DNA of 61,418 nucleotides from Phormidium willei BDU 130791. Its GTDB lineage: Bacteria; Cyanobacteriota; Cyanobacteriia; Cyanobacteriales; Geitlerinemataceae. The stretch is taken from NCBI GenBank assembly GCA_001637315.1, contig LSZA01000009.1, positions 1 through 61,418 on the forward strand, written 5' to 3'. The first letter of the stretch is position 1. Each line of letters starts with the position of its first letter. Position numbers and translations under genes: made by a program. The notes below the pieces were generated by a model that made no database searches, had not been told where the DNA came from, and saw only the letters and a program-made list of their open reading frames with translations. Positions 1 to 9,152 of the stretch are shown in pieces.

Positions 1-94
1 GGAACGTTCGAGCCAATGTTCTCGGCGTTCGCCTAGAAGCTGGGCTTGTTTGTGTGACCTGTGGACTCATACAGTCTCAGGTTAGCACCGACAC

Positions 95-120
95 CCCCAC
101 CTCGCCCAAGGCAGGTGGGG
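95..120. repeat. Perfect 8-bp inverted repeat, possible mobile-element end
   Basis: CCCCACCT (95-102) and AGGTGGGG (113-120) form a perfect stem around a 10-nt loop. The hairpin lies about 50 nt before the likely start of the Uma2 gene. The reading frame of that gene is open from base 3 through this hairpin, so the first 150 nt may be the remnant of another coding sequence or of a transposon end. Nothing here identifies a family. Confidence 0.35.
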
Positions 121-167
121 TGAGCTTCATGCATCAATGGCTGTACCTAAACAGTGGGATGACTGCT

Positions 168-839
168 ATGACGATCGCCTCTGAGAAAACCCAAGCCCCC
201 ATCATCTACCCCGATTGCGACGGAAACCCCATGTCCGACAACACCAAGCAATTCCGTTGGATTGTCACGATTAAGGAGAACCTAGAAATTCTCTTTGCTG
301 ACCGCGACGATATCTTCGTAGCTGGAGATTTACTCTGGTATCCCCAGGAAGGTAATAATAAACTGCGCCAAGCCCCTGATGTCATGGTGGCGATTGGACG
401 ACCGAAGGGCGATCGCGGCAGTTATAAACAATGGGAAGAAGAGAACATTGCCCCGCAAGTGGTCTTTGAAATTCTCTCCCCCGGTAATCGCCTTAAAGAA
501 ATGGCGAAAAAGCTCAAGTTTTATGACCAGTATGGCGTAGAAGAATACTACATTTTCGATCCAGATCGCCTCGACTTTCACGGGTGGCTACGGGATGAGG
601 CGGGTGGCCTCAGCGTCATCGACAGCCCCGAAATTTGGACCAGTCCCCGCTTAGGAATTCGTTTTGATCTACAAGAGGACCAATTCACCATCTACCGCCC
701 CGATGGACAGCGGTTTCTCACCCCCACGGAACTAGCGAAACAAGCTGAAGCTGAACGTCAGCGGGCCGATAATGCTGAGCAACGAGTGCTTGAACTGGAG
801 GCTCGCCTACGACAACTGGGACAAGAGATAGATGAATAA
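168..839 (+). CDS. Uma2 family (DUF820) restriction-endonuclease-fold protein
   Basis: The protein is 223 aa if started at the ATG at 168 (MTIASEK); an ATG at 159 is also possible and the frame is open further upstream. The core carries Uma2-family features: a PDVMV stretch after a region with LLWYP, then a VVFEILSPGNR strand, a lysine-rich segment (KKLKFYDQYGV) and EEYYIFDPD. This is the PD-(D/E)XK-like fold typical of the large cyanobacterial Uma2 family. The last 35 residues (ELAKQAEAERQRADNAEQRVLELEAR, in part) form a coiled coil. Uma2 proteins are abundant in cyanobacteria and their substrates are unknown. It stands alone and converges on ndhN. Confidence 0.85.
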   Translation: MTIASEKTQAPIIYPDCDGNPMSDNTKQFRWIVTIKENLEILFADRDDIFVAGDLLWYPQEGNNKLRQAPDVMVAIGRPKGDRGSYKQWEEENIAPQVVFEILSPGNRLKEMAKKLKFYDQYGVEEYYIFDPDRLDFHGWLRDEAGGLSVIDSPEIWTSPRLGIRFDLQEDQFTIYRPDGQRFLTPTELAKQAEAERQRADNAEQRVLELEARLRQLGQEIDE

Positions 840-868
840 CTCTTAATCCGTCAACTTTGAAGAGAGAA

Positions 869-896
869 ACCCCCAGTCTGAGGACAAACTGGGGGT
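869..896. terminator. Hairpin between convergent genes, probable bidirectional terminator
   Basis: A perfect 9-bp stem, ACCCCCAGT (869-877) with ACTGGGGGT (888-896), encloses a 10-nt loop. It sits between the convergent Uma2 gene and ndhN. On the minus strand it is followed by a pyrimidine-rich TTTCTCTCT stretch, so it would best serve ndhN. No long T tract follows on the + strand. Confidence 0.5.
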
Positions 897-929
897 CTGG
901 GGTTAGATGCGATCGCAATACCGGGGAAA

Positions 930-1403
930 TTAAGCCGGAACGAGGGCTTCTTCCAAGTTCATCCAGCGCACAAACCGCTCACCACCCACTTCAACCACCA
1001 CTTTGACGCGGGGTTCAATTTTCGGCAGGGCCGTGAGATATTCGAGTTCTTGACGGGAAAGAACCCGACCATCAATAATCCAAAGTAATAGCCCCTTGCA
1101 GTCTTTGGGGAGATTCTCTAATTCTGTGGTCACGACTGGGGGCAGATAGGCGATCGGACCCACTGCACCATCGCCATAGTCTTTTTTCCCTAAGTGGGGC
1201 GGACGCACCCCGTGAACGCCCATCAGGTACGCCGCTAAGTCTCCTAAACCCCGAGCGTTGAGGGTAACGTTGCTATAGCCAGCGGCTCGGACTCGCCGTT
1301 GGTAGCGGCCGGCGAACCCGCCTTCGAGGGGAGCATAAACGGCTAAGGACCCGGCATTCTCCAAGTCTCGTAGAAATTTTTTACCGTTGATCAAGAGTCC
1401 CAT
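930..1403 (-). CDS. ndhN: NAD(P)H-quinone oxidoreductase subunit N
   Basis: NdhN is a peripheral subunit of the cyanobacterial and chloroplast NDH-1 complex at the thylakoid membrane, which serves respiration and cyclic electron flow. The 157-aa length matches the family (about 158 aa). The N-terminal block with LINGKKFLRDLENAG and PLEGGFAGRYQRR is characteristic, as is NARGLGDLAAYLMGVHGVRP. The start is the ATG whose complement is at 1401-1403. It diverges from rplC, and a TATACT box on the minus strand (1471-1476) is a plausible -10 element. Proximity of ndhN to the ribosomal operon is common in cyanobacteria. Confidence 0.95.
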   Translation of the reverse strand: MGLLINGKKFLRDLENAGSLAVYAPLEGGFAGRYQRRVRAAGYSNVTLNARGLGDLAAYLMGVHGVRPPHLGKKDYGDGAVGPIAYLPPVVTTELENLPKDCKGLLLWIIDGRVLSRQELEYLTALPKIEPRVKVVVEVGGERFVRWMNLEEALVPA

Positions 1404-2112
1404 AATGTAATTCGTAAGATTCTAGGTTGTCTAACTTGCGTGCAGGAACCGCAATTGTCGCTCAGACCTTAGTATAGACCCAAGCTTAGGCCGAGTCCTT
1501 AATCCCGAGGGGCGATCGCGCTTCCCACACGCTTCGCGATCGCCCCCCAAAACCTCCCTCCCCAACCCCAATCCCAAAAAGATTTTGTATCCACCTAGAC
1601 ACTTGCCACAAAATACTATATATTAGGAAGTTGCGACTGAAACTCGTAAGAAGCGCTCGAACGACTCGACCTGAGTTGTTCATTGCATCGCGCCGCCTAA
1701 GTGGGACTGGCTAGTTTCCCAGCAAGGCATCCCGGTCGCAAGCGTAGAGGCTTTTCCCAGCGTCTCAAACCCTAAATTTGGGGCGATGCGGGAAGACGGA
1801 GATGGGTTGTTTAAGCTCTCCTAACCGAGACTTGAGCAGGTCAATCCGGGGATACTGGGTCAATTCCTAGCAAACTGCTGAATTTTCCTAAGTCTCAACC
1901 GAACCTAAACTCGGTCGCCTCGGAATCAGCTTTCGCGAAACCCCAGCCAACAAATCTGCGATCGCCAAGATCACCCTCAGACGCACTCCAACCCCGGAGT
2001 GCCGTTCTAGAGTGACTTGGTGTTGGTCTGGCGCGACGTTGAACTCTCGGGTAGGATCGCAGCCCGCCTATCTTCAGTCTGTGTAGTGGCGAAACAAGGA
2101 GAAAGCAGTACC
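1404..2112. promoter_or_regulatory. Long divergent intergenic region: ndhN promoter and rplC leader
   Basis: These 709 nt contain no convincing gene. Candidate + strand promoter elements for the ribosomal operon are TAGACA (1596-1601) and TATATT (1619-1624) with a 17-nt spacer, which would give a leader of about 480 nt. The leader holds several pairing elements: GAGACTT (1828-1834) with AAGTCTC (1891-1897), and CACTCC (1984-1989) with GGAGTG (1996-2001). A HIP1-armed hairpin lies at 1509-1546. A long structured leader suits autogenous control by a ribosomal protein (L4 in Escherichia coli S10 operons), but that is inference. Confidence 0.5.
1509..1546. repeat. 12-bp inverted repeat with a HIP1 octamer in each arm
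   Basis: GGGGCGATCGCG (1509-1520) is the exact reverse complement of 1535-1546, separated by 14 nt. Each arm contains one GCGATCGC or its core. The hairpin lies between ndhN and rplC, about 50 nt upstream of the candidate rplC promoter. Confidence 0.7.
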
Positions 2113-2751
2113 GTGTCTGTTGGGATTCTCGGCAAAAAGGTCGGCATGACCCAAATCTTTAGCGAAGATGGCAAAGCCATCCCCGTTACAGTCGTCGAAG
2201 CCGGTCCGTGTAAAATCACACAAATCAAAACCAAAGAAACCGACGGTTACGAAGCCGTCCAGATTGGTTACGAGGACGTTAAACCTAAAAACCTTAACCA
2301 ACCCTTACTGGGTCATCTGAAAAAATCCGATGCCCCCCCTCTGCGTCACCTCCGTGAATATAAACCGCAGAGTGTCAGTGAATATGAACTAGGGCAAACC
2401 CTCACCGTAGAACTGTTCAGCGATGGTCAACTCATCGACGTGAGCGGCAACAGCATCGGTCGAGGCTTTGCTGGATATCAAAAGCGCCACAACTTCAAAC
2501 GTGGGCCAATGTCTCACGGGTCAAAAAACCACCGCTTACCCGGTTCAACCGGCGCCGGAACCACCCCCGGTCGAGTCTACCCCGGTAAACGGATGGCCGG
2601 TCGTAAAGGCGGCCGTCGCGTCACCGTGCGTAAACTCACCGTCGTCAAAACTGACCTGGAAAACAACTTAATCCTCGTCAAAGGTGCCGTTCCCGGCAAA
2701 CCTGGCACAGTATTGAGCCTCAGTCCAGCCAACATCGTTGGTCAATCGTAA
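2113..2751 (+). CDS. rplC: 50S ribosomal protein L3
   Basis: L3 binds 23S rRNA early in assembly and reaches toward the peptidyl transferase centre. I place the start at the GTG at 2113 ([16 protein letters not shown]), because an AAGGAGA Shine-Dalgarno sequence lies at about 2096-2102 and because 212 aa is the usual size. The frame is open further upstream but that part is not conserved-looking. The internal loop [17 protein letters not shown] is diagnostic. It is the first gene of the cluster; rpsJ is not upstream, as is normal for cyanobacteria. Confidence 0.96.
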   Translation: MSVGILGKKVGMTQIFSEDGKAIPVTVVEAGPCKITQIKTKETDGYEAVQIGYEDVKPKNLNQPLLGHLKKSDAPPLRHLREYKPQSVSEYELGQTLTVELFSDGQLIDVSGNSIGRGFAGYQKRHNFKRGPMSHGSKNHRLPGSTGAGTTPGRVYPGKRMAGRKGGRRVTVRKLTVVKTDLENNLILVKGAVPGKPGTVLSLSPANIVGQS

Positions 2752-2786
2752 ACGTCCCATCCTGGAACAAAACACAGACAATCAAC

Positions 2787-3419
2787 ATGGTTAATTGTGT
2801 CGTTCGCAACTGGCAAGGTGAAGAAGTGGGACAAGCTTCCCTTGACCTCAACGTTGCCAAAGAAGAAACCGCAGCCCACATCGTCCATCGCGCCCTCGTG
2901 CGTCAGATGGCGAATGCGCGCCAAGGAACCGCATCGAGTAAAACCCGCGCTGAAGTGCGCGGTGGCGGTCGCAAACCCTGGCGGCAAAAAGGAACCGGTC
3001 GCGCTCGTGCAGGTTCTATCCGTTCTCCCCTCTGGAGAGGTGGTGGTGTCATTTTTGGACCCAAACCTCGGGATTACAACCTCAAAATGAACCGCAAGGA
3101 ACGGCGGCTGGCCCTGAGAACAGCCTTCCAAAGCCGCTCAGAAGACCTCATTGTGGTCGAAGAGTTCGCCGAGGAATTTCCCCGTCCCAAAACCCAAGAC
3201 CTAGCCGCCGCACTCAAGCGTTGGGGAGTTGAGTCCGAGCAAAAAGCCCTGCTCATTTTGCCCGAACTACCCGACAACATTTATCTGTCGGCCCGTAACC
3301 TAGAGCGGTTAAAAGTCATCACCGCCACCAATCTCAACGTTTACGACCTCTTGCACGCCGACGCCATCATTACCACGGCGGCTGGGTTAGCCAAGATTCA
3401 CGAGGTTTACAATGACTAA
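2787..3419 (+). CDS. rplD: 50S ribosomal protein L4
   Basis: L4 lines the peptide exit tunnel, and in several bacteria it also represses its own operon. The protein is 210 aa with the conserved tunnel loop [20 protein letters not shown] at roughly residues 58-78 and the RRLALRTAF helix after it. It starts 35 nt after rplC and overlaps rplW by 8 nt, suggesting translational coupling. Confidence 0.96.
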   Translation: MVNCVVRNWQGEEVGQASLDLNVAKEETAAHIVHRALVRQMANARQGTASSKTRAEVRGGGRKPWRQKGTGRARAGSIRSPLWRGGGVIFGPKPRDYNLKMNRKERRLALRTAFQSRSEDLIVVEEFAEEFPRPKTQDLAAALKRWGVESEQKALLILPELPDNIYLSARNLERLKVITATNLNVYDLLHADAIITTAAGLAKIHEVYND

Positions 3420-3717
3420 ACCCCTTGACCCCCGGACCCTACCCGACCTCATCAAACGTCCCATCATCACCGAGAAAGCGACCTTGCTGATGGAGACAAA
3501 TCAATATGTCTTCGACGTGTCGCCCACAGCGACCAAGCCGGAAATTAAAGCCGCCGTCGAACAAGTCTTTGATGTCAAGGTCATTTCCGTCAACACCAGC
3601 ACCCCTCCCCGCAAGAAAAAACGGGTCGGGCGCTTCATCGGTTACAAGAGCCAATACAAACGGGCCATTGTCCGTCTGGCCGAGGGCGACACCATTCCGC
3701 TGTTCCCAGACGTGTAA
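3412..3717 (+). CDS. rplW: 50S ribosomal protein L23
   Basis: L23 sits at the tunnel exit and is the docking site for trigger factor and SRP. The 101-aa protein starts with an ATG inside the end of rplD (8-nt overlap). Typical L23 segments are [12 protein letters not shown], the middle stretch [21 protein letters not shown] and the basic loop [21 protein letters not shown]. No separate ribosome binding site is needed if it is coupled to rplD. Confidence 0.96.
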   Translation: MTKPLDPRTLPDLIKRPIITEKATLLMETNQYVFDVSPTATKPEIKAAVEQVFDVKVISVNTSTPPRKKKRVGRFIGYKSQYKRAIVRLAEGDTIPLFPDV

Positions 3718-3774
3718 TCCAGACATGTAAGCCAATCGGTCTTTACTTAGCAAACCCCAGCCAAGGTCAATACT

Positions 3775-4638
3775 ATGGGTATCCGCTCATACCGCCCTTA
3801 TACTCCGGGAACTCGACAGGCGACCGTTTCGGACTTCGAAACTATTACCCGCGATAAGCCCGAAAAGAGCCTAACTAAATCCAAACACCGCGCCAAAGGT
3901 CGTAATAACCGAGGCGTGATTACCTGCCGTCATCGTGGTGGCGGTCACAAACGTCGCTATCGTCTCATCGACTTCCGACGGGACAAACATAACATTCCCG
4001 CCAAAGTCGCTCAGATTGAATACGACCCTAACCGTAACGCTCGCATTGCCCTGCTGCATTATCTCGACGGTGAAAAGCGTTACATCCTGCACCCGACGGG
4101 ACTCGCCGTTGGAACCCGGATTGTTTCCGGTCCCGAGGCTCCCATCGAAGTTGGGAATGCTCTGCCCCTGGCGAACATTCCCTTAGGGACCACGGTTCAC
4201 AACGTTGAACTCAACCCCGGACGCGGTGGACAAATCGTCCGCGCCGCCGGAACCAGCGCTCAGGTGGTGGCTAAAGAAGGTAACTTCGTCACCCTGAAAC
4301 TGCCGTCAACGGAAGTTCGCATGGTGCGCCGTGAATGCTACGCCACCATCGGCCAAGTCGGCAACGCCGACGCGAGAAACCTAACCCTCGGGAAAGCTGG
4401 TCGTACTCGCTGGAAAGGTCGTCGTCCTCAAGTTCGAGGCAGCGTCATGAACCCGGTAGACCACCCTCATGGTGGGGGTGAAGGCCGCGCCCCCATTGGT
4501 CGCAGCGGTCCGGTCACTCCTTGGGGTAAACCCACCTTGGGCATGAAAACCCGCAAGAAAAACAAACAGAGCAGCAAATACGTGGTGCGGCGTCGCCGGA
4601 AGACCTCCAAGCGGAGCCGGGGCGGACGCGAGAGCTAA
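3775..4638 (+). CDS. rplB: 50S ribosomal protein L2
   Basis: L2 is required for subunit association and peptidyl transferase activity. The 287-aa product has the expected N-terminal [12 protein letters not shown], the central [13 protein letters not shown] and the C-terminal [16 protein letters not shown] motif that includes the conserved histidine near the catalytic centre. The very basic tail ([16 protein letters not shown]) is normal. The gap to rplW is 57 nt. Confidence 0.97.
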   Translation: MGIRSYRPYTPGTRQATVSDFETITRDKPEKSLTKSKHRAKGRNNRGVITCRHRGGGHKRRYRLIDFRRDKHNIPAKVAQIEYDPNRNARIALLHYLDGEKRYILHPTGLAVGTRIVSGPEAPIEVGNALPLANIPLGTTVHNVELNPGRGGQIVRAAGTSAQVVAKEGNFVTLKLPSTEVRMVRRECYATIGQVGNADARNLTLGKAGRTRWKGRRPQVRGSVMNPVDHPHGGGEGRAPIGRSGPVTPWGKPTLGMKTRKKNKQSSKYVVRRRRKTSKRSRGGRES

Positions 4639-4727
4639 CACATTCTCGTATTTTTGTCAAGCCCTTTGGGGCAAGCTTTGTTTTGTCCGCCGGACACCCC
4701 CCGTTTATCCCCCTGTTTGCAATACCT

Positions 4728-5006
4728 ATGAGTCGATCGCTAAAAAAAGGCCCCTTCATCGCCGATAGCTTGATGAAGAAACTCGAGGCCCTCAACGCCA
4801 AAAACGAAAAACAGGTCATCAAGACCTGGTCTCGTGCCTCGACCATCGTGCCACAAATGATTGGACATACCATCGCCGTCCATAACGGCCGGGCTCATGT
4901 CCCCGTTTACGTCAACGAGCAGATGGTTGGACACAAACTCGGAGAATTCGCCCCGACGCGCACCTTCCGAGGTCACGCCAAAAGCGACAAAAAAGTCCGC
5001 CGATAA
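4728..5006 (+). CDS. rpsS: 30S ribosomal protein S19
   Basis: S19 forms a complex with S13 in the head of the 30S subunit. The real start is the ATG at 4728 ([15 protein letters not shown]), giving 92 aa; the in-frame extension upstream is spacer. Conserved blocks include [18 protein letters not shown] and [15 protein letters not shown]. The 89-nt spacer from rplB contains a small GCCC/GGGC hairpin near 4661. Confidence 0.96.
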   Translation: MSRSLKKGPFIADSLMKKLEALNAKNEKQVIKTWSRASTIVPQMIGHTIAVHNGRAHVPVYVNEQMVGHKLGEFAPTRTFRGHAKSDKKVRR

Positions 5007-5032
5007 CCTGAAAACGAGTAAGGAGAAGCCTG

Positions 5033-5395
5033 ATGGCTGTCGATACCACTGAACAAGTGAAGGCGATCGCGCGTTACGTCCGCATGTCCCCCAAAAAAGT
5101 GCGTCGTGTCCTCGACCAAGTTCGAGGTCGCTCCTATCGGGAAGCACTGATCATCCTGGAGTTCATGCCCTATCGCGCCTGTGAGCCTGTGCTGAAAGTC
5201 CTACGCTCCGCCGTGGCTAACGCCGAGCATAACCAAGGACTTGACCCCCAAACCCTAGTCGTTAGCGAAGCCTTCGCCGACGAAGGACCCGGTCTAAAAC
5301 GCTACCGCCCCCGCGCCCAGGGTCGCGCCTACGCCATTCGCCGACCCACCTGCCATATCACTGTGGCAGTGGCGCCTGACTACGAAGAAGACTAA
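5033..5395 (+). CDS. rplV: 50S ribosomal protein L22
   Basis: L22 shapes the exit tunnel together with L4; its beta-hairpin loop contacts nascent chains and macrolides. The 120-aa product starts at the ATG at 5033, with an AAGGAG ribosome binding site a few bases upstream. Recognisable features are [19 protein letters not shown] near the N-terminus and the hairpin loop [20 protein letters not shown] near the C-terminus. Confidence 0.96.
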   Translation: MAVDTTEQVKAIARYVRMSPKKVRRVLDQVRGRSYREALIILEFMPYRACEPVLKVLRSAVANAEHNQGLDPQTLVVSEAFADEGPGLKRYRPRAQGRAYAIRRPTCHITVAVAPDYEED

Positions 5396-5412
5396 GAGAG
5401 GACTCGACACTC

Positions 5413-6141
5413 GTGGGACAAAAGATTCACCCAACAGGTTTTCGCCTTGGGATTACCCAAGAGCACCGATCACGGTGGTTTGCCGATAGCAAACGCTATC
5501 CCGAACTGCTGCGCGAAGACCGTCTGATTCGGGACTATATCAGTAAAAATCTCAATAACGCCGGCATTTCCGAAGTCCACATCGAGCGCAAAGCCGACCA
5601 AGTGGACCTCGAAATTCGCACCGCCCGTCCCGGTGTGGTCGTCGGTCGTGGTGGCAGTGGCATTGAGAGCCTACGAACCAACCTACAAGCTCAACTCGGC
5701 GGAACCAACCGTCAAATCCGCATCAACGTCGTTGAAGTGGCCCGAGTTGACGCCGACTCTGGCTTGATTGCCGAATACATTGCCCAGCAACTCGAACGTC
5801 GGGTCTCCTTCCGGCGAGTTGTCCGCCAAGCCATCCAACGGGCTCAGCGCGCTGGCGTCGAAGGTATCAAAGTGCAAGTGTCTGGACGGCTCAACGGTGC
5901 AGAAATTGCCCGGACTGAATGGACACGCGAAGGTCGGGTCCCCCTGCATACCCTGCGGGCTGACATCGACTATAGCTACCGCACCGCCCGTACCGTGTAC
6001 GGCATCTTGGGCGTGAAAGTCTGGATTTTTAAAGGCGAAATCCTGCCCGGACAAACCGATAAACCCGCTCCGAGCGCCCCTCAACCCCGTCGTCGCCAAC
6101 AGCGTCGTCGCCAATTTGAAGACCGTTCCAACGAAGGATAA
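5413..6141 (+). CDS. rpsC: 30S ribosomal protein S3
   Basis: S3 forms part of the mRNA entry channel and helicase site. It starts with GTG at 5413, 17 nt after rplV. The 242-aa chain has the N-terminal [13 protein letters not shown], a type II KH domain with the GRGG loop ([14 protein letters not shown]) and the C-terminal [14 protein letters not shown]. The last 30 residues form an Arg/Gln-rich tail ([12 protein letters not shown]). Confidence 0.97.
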   Translation: MGQKIHPTGFRLGITQEHRSRWFADSKRYPELLREDRLIRDYISKNLNNAGISEVHIERKADQVDLEIRTARPGVVVGRGGSGIESLRTNLQAQLGGTNRQIRINVVEVARVDADSGLIAEYIAQQLERRVSFRRVVRQAIQRAQRAGVEGIKVQVSGRLNGAEIARTEWTREGRVPLHTLRADIDYSYRTARTVYGILGVKVWIFKGEILPGQTDKPAPSAPQPRRRQQRRRQFEDRSNEG

Positions 6142-6208
6142 GCCTCAACCATTGCTTCGGCAATTGTGAGACCCATCCTGCCCTTGTCCACCGTTTGATC
6201 CGTTGATC

Positions 6209-6622
6209 ATGCTTAGTCCCAAACGTACTAAATTCCGCAAACAACATCGCGGGCGGATGCGCGGCTTAGCAACCCGTGGGAACACCGTTGATTTCGGTGA
6301 TTTCGGACTCCAGGCCTTAGAACCGTCCTGGATTACCTCCCGCCAAATCGAAGCCAGCCGTCGTGCGATGACCCGCTACATCCGACGCGGGGGAAAAATC
6401 TGGATTCGCCTGTTTCCCGACAAACCCGTTACGATGCGCCCTGCTGAAACCCGGATGGGTTCTGGTAAAGGGAACCCTGAATTTTGGGTCGCCGTGGTTA
6501 AACCCGGTCGCATGATGTTTGAAATCGCCGGGGTTCCCGAGGAAACCGCTCGGGAAGCGATGCGCTTGGCATCCTTTAAGTTGCCCATTAAGACCAAGTT
6601 TATCAAGCGCGAAGGAGAGTAA
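6209..6622 (+). CDS. rplP: 50S ribosomal protein L16
   Basis: L16 helps position the A-site tRNA. I choose the ATG at 6209 ([19 protein letters not shown]), the canonical N-terminus, giving 137 aa; a TTG at 6203 is two codons upstream. The stretch [20 protein letters not shown] is diagnostic. The 67-nt spacer from rpsC contains a small hairpin, ATTGC/GCAAT around a TTCG tetraloop at 6151-6164. Confidence 0.96.
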   Translation: MLSPKRTKFRKQHRGRMRGLATRGNTVDFGDFGLQALEPSWITSRQIEASRRAMTRYIRRGGKIWIRLFPDKPVTMRPAETRMGSGKGNPEFWVAVVKPGRMMFEIAGVPEETAREAMRLASFKLPIKTKFIKREGE

Positions 6623-6629
6623 ACCCACT

Positions 6630-6956
6630 ATGGCTCTACCCCAAATCGAAGAGGTCCGCAACCTCTCGGCTGAACAACTCAACGAGCAGGTTCTCGAGGT
6701 TAAAAAACAACTGTTTGATCTGCGCTTACAACAAGCCACCGGACAGTTGGAGAAAACCCACCAGTTCAAACATCTGCGCCATCGTTTGGCTCAACTGCTG
6801 ACGGTCGAAGGGGAACTCAAGCGCAAAGCAGCGGCAGAAGCAGCTTCTCAAGCGGCTCCTGAGGTTTCAACTCAGTCCACGCCGGTTGTTGAAACTACCG
6901 AAGCGGCCCCAGCTCCTTCTGAAGCTGCCGCCGAAACCGCCAGCGAAGAGGAGTAG
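6630..6956 (+). CDS. rpmC: 50S ribosomal protein L29 with a long acidic Ala/Pro tail
   Basis: L29 lies beside L23 at the tunnel exit. The start is the ATG at 6630 (MALPQIEEVRNLS), 7 nt after rplP. Residues 1-66 are a normal L29 two-helix domain (LKKQLFDLRLQ-type core, then HRLAQLLTVEGELK). The remaining 40 or so residues are an unusual tail of Ala, Glu, Thr and Pro ending in SEEE. The total of 108 aa is well above the usual 65-75. The tail looks disordered. Confidence 0.93.
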   Translation: MALPQIEEVRNLSAEQLNEQVLEVKKQLFDLRLQQATGQLEKTHQFKHLRHRLAQLLTVEGELKRKAAAEAASQAAPEVSTQSTPVVETTEAAPAPSEAAAETASEEE

Positions 6957-7016
6957 GAGCAGTGAGTTCACTGCAAACCCGTCACTCCCTTGATACATCT
7001 CTCATCCCCATTTGTT

Positions 7017-7268
7017 ATGGCAGTTAAAGAAAGAATTGGCACCGTCGTCAGCAACAAAATGGATAAAACCGTTGTTGTTGCTGTAGAAACTCGGGTTCCT
7101 CACCCCAAATATGGGAAAACGATGGTTCAGACTCGTCGCTATAAAGCCCACGACGAAAACAACGACTGCAACGAGGGCGATCGCGTCCGTATTCGTGAAT
7201 CGCGCCCTCTGAGCAAACAAAAACGCTGGGTAATCGTCGAAACCCTCAGCCACGCCAGCGGAGTATAA
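7017..7268 (+). CDS. rpsQ: 30S ribosomal protein S17
   Basis: S17 is a primary 16S rRNA binder of the 5' domain. The canonical start is the ATG at 7017 ([19 protein letters not shown]), giving 83 aa. The OB-fold core has [12 protein letters not shown] and the basic [16 protein letters not shown] segment. The spacer from rpmC is 60 nt. Confidence 0.96.
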   Translation: MAVKERIGTVVSNKMDKTVVVAVETRVPHPKYGKTMVQTRRYKAHDENNDCNEGDRVRIRESRPLSKQKRWVIVETLSHASGV

Positions 7269-7322
7269 CCCTCCCCTGAGCCATTCCCTTGTTCACCGAA
7301 CCCCCCATAAGGGAGACCGACC

Positions 7323-7688
7323 GTGATTCAAAAAGAAACCTACCTCAATGTAGCTGACAACAGCGGGGCGCGGAAGCTCATGTGCATCCGTGTCCTCGGG
7401 GGGAATCGTCGTTATGCCCACGTTGGCGACACTGTGATCGCCGTCGTTAAAGACGCACTCCCCAATATGCCCATCAAAAAATCGGACATCGTCCGCGCCG
7501 TCATCGTCCGCACCCGTAAAAATCTTTTGCGGGAAAGCGGTATGAGCATTCGCTTTGATGACAACGCCGCCGTGATTGTCAACCCCGAAGGAAATCCCCG
7601 AGGTACCCGCGTCTTCGGACCTGTAGCCCGGGAACTGCGGGAGAGAAACTTCACCAAAATTGTATCCCTCGCGCCGGAGGTCCTATAA
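7323..7688 (+). CDS. rplN: 50S ribosomal protein L14
   Basis: L14 sits at the subunit interface and is the target of the silencing factor RsfS. It starts with GTG at 7323 after a GGGAGA-type ribosome binding site in the 54-nt spacer. The 121-aa product has the family signature [15 protein letters not shown] near residue 13 and ends with [18 protein letters not shown]. The stop codon abuts the rplX start with no gap. Confidence 0.97.
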   Translation: MIQKETYLNVADNSGARKLMCIRVLGGNRRYAHVGDTVIAVVKDALPNMPIKKSDIVRAVIVRTRKNLLRESGMSIRFDDNAAVIVNPEGNPRGTRVFGPVARELRERNFTKIVSLAPEVL

Positions 7689-8042
7689 ATGGCTAAAAAA
7701 CAACGCCAAACCACCCCCGTTCGCCACAAAATGCACGTCAAAACCGGCGATACCGTCCAACTGATTGCCGGTAAAGATAAAGGTAAAGTCGGCGAAGTCC
7801 TGCGAGCCATCCCTGAAACCAGTCAGGTGATTGTCAAAGGCGTCAACATTCGCACCAAGCATGTCAAACCCACCCAAGAGGGTGAATCCGGTAGCATCAA
7901 TACCTACGAAGCTCCGGTTCACAGCTCCAATGTCATGCTCTACTCCAATAAAGAAAAAGTGGCCAGTCGGGCTTGCTATACCTTTACCGAAGACGGTCGT
8001 AAAGTTAGAAAGCTCAAAAAAACTGGCGAAATCATTGACTAA
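7689..8042 (+). CDS. rplX: 50S ribosomal protein L24
   Basis: L24 is an assembly initiator that binds the 5' end of 23S rRNA. It begins directly after the rplN stop codon, so the two are probably translationally coupled. The 117-aa chain has the KOW motif [20 protein letters not shown] near residue 20 and the downstream [17 protein letters not shown]. The size is normal for cyanobacteria. Confidence 0.96.
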   Translation: MAKKQRQTTPVRHKMHVKTGDTVQLIAGKDKGKVGEVLRAIPETSQVIVKGVNIRTKHVKPTQEGESGSINTYEAPVHSSNVMLYSNKEKVASRACYTFTEDGRKVRKLKKTGEIID

Positions 8043-8114
8043 CCCTCAACTCGGGCGATCGCACCCCGACCCCAGTCCTGACCCAGACCAGGACATCATC
8101 GAGACATCACGATC

Positions 8115-8660
8115 ATGACACAGCGACTCAAAACCCTCTACTTAGAGACCATTGTTCCGAAACTCAAATCCGAGTTTAACTACGAGAACATCCACCAAGT
8201 CCCCCGACTGTCTAAAATCACCGTCAACCGAGGCTTGGGTGAAGCGTCCCAAAACGCCAAAGCCCTTGAATCCTCCTTGCGGGAATTAGCCGTCATCACC
8301 GGACAAAAACCTGTGGTCACTCGTGCTAAAAAATCCATTGCTGGCTTTAAAGTCCGCGAAGGAATGCCCGTCGGGGTCATGGTAACGCTCCGTCGAGAAC
8401 GGATGTATGCCTTCCTCGACCGACTGATCAGCATTTCCCTACCCCGGATTCGCGACTTTCGTGGCATTAGTCCCAAAAGTTTTGATGGTCGAGGCAACTA
8501 CACCCTTGGGGTCCGAGAACAATTGATCTTCCCCGAAGTGGATTACGACAGTATTGACCAATTGCGGGGGATGGACATTTCAATTGTCACCACGGCAAAT
8601 AACGACGAAGAAGGTCGTGCATTGCTCAAGGAAATGGGAATGCCCTTCCGCAGTAATTGA
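8115..8660 (+). CDS. rplE: 50S ribosomal protein L5
   Basis: L5 binds 5S rRNA in the central protuberance with L18 and L25. The 181-aa product starts at the ATG at 8115 ([17 protein letters not shown]). Family blocks include [20 protein letters not shown], the [16 protein letters not shown] segment and the C-terminal [20 protein letters not shown]. The spacer from rplX is 72 nt. Confidence 0.97.
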   Translation: MTQRLKTLYLETIVPKLKSEFNYENIHQVPRLSKITVNRGLGEASQNAKALESSLRELAVITGQKPVVTRAKKSIAGFKVREGMPVGVMVTLRRERMYAFLDRLISISLPRIRDFRGISPKSFDGRGNYTLGVREQLIFPEVDYDSIDQLRGMDISIVTTANNDEEGRALLKEMGMPFRSN

Positions 8661-8683
8661 GGCAGGTTAGATAAGAGGAAACT

Positions 8684-9085
8684 ATGGCGGCTAACGACAC
8701 CATTGCAGATATGCTGACGCGCATTCGCAATTCAACCTTGGCGCGGCACGACACGACGCAAGTGCCGTCCACCAAGATGACGCGCAGCATTGCCCAAGTC
8801 TTACAAGACGAAGGCTTCATTTCAAATTTCACAGAAGACGGCGAAGGCATCAACCGCCATCTCGTCATCTCACTCAAGTACAAAGGCAAACATCGTCAAC
8901 CCACCATCAAGAAGCTTAAGCGCGTCAGTAAGCCGGGCTTACGAGTCTATTCCAACCGGAAAGAACTCCCCCGCATTTTAGGCGGAATCGGTGTTGCCAT
9001 CATTTCCACCTCCCACGGGATCATGACCGATCGCGAAGCCCGTCGCCAAGGCGTTGGCGGAGAAGTTCTCTGCTACGTCTACTAG
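8684..9085 (+). CDS. rpsH: 30S ribosomal protein S8
   Basis: S8 organises the central domain of 16S rRNA and, in Escherichia coli, represses the spc operon. The 133-aa protein starts at the ATG at 8684 with an AGAGGA ribosome binding site. It shows [14 protein letters not shown] at the N-terminus and [20 protein letters not shown] at the C-terminus. No rpsN precedes it, as expected in cyanobacteria. Confidence 0.97.
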   Translation: MAANDTIADMLTRIRNSTLARHDTTQVPSTKMTRSIAQVLQDEGFISNFTEDGEGINRHLVISLKYKGKHRQPTIKKLKRVSKPGLRVYSNRKELPRILGGIGVAIISTSHGIMTDREARRQGVGGEVLCYVY

Positions 9086-9152
9086 GCCCGAGGGCTAGTA
9101 GCACCCGTCTCTCATCCCGTTCCACCCGTAAGACAACCGCAGAGAAACCGCA

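Noticed and set aside
1486..1683. 65-codon minus-strand frame in the ndhN-rplC gap
   Set aside because: It crosses the HIP1 hairpin and the candidate rplC promoter and shows no protein-like conservation signals.
2742..3131. Long minus-strand frame opposite rplD
   Set aside because: It lies entirely opposite a conserved ribosomal protein gene and its translation has no recognisable features.
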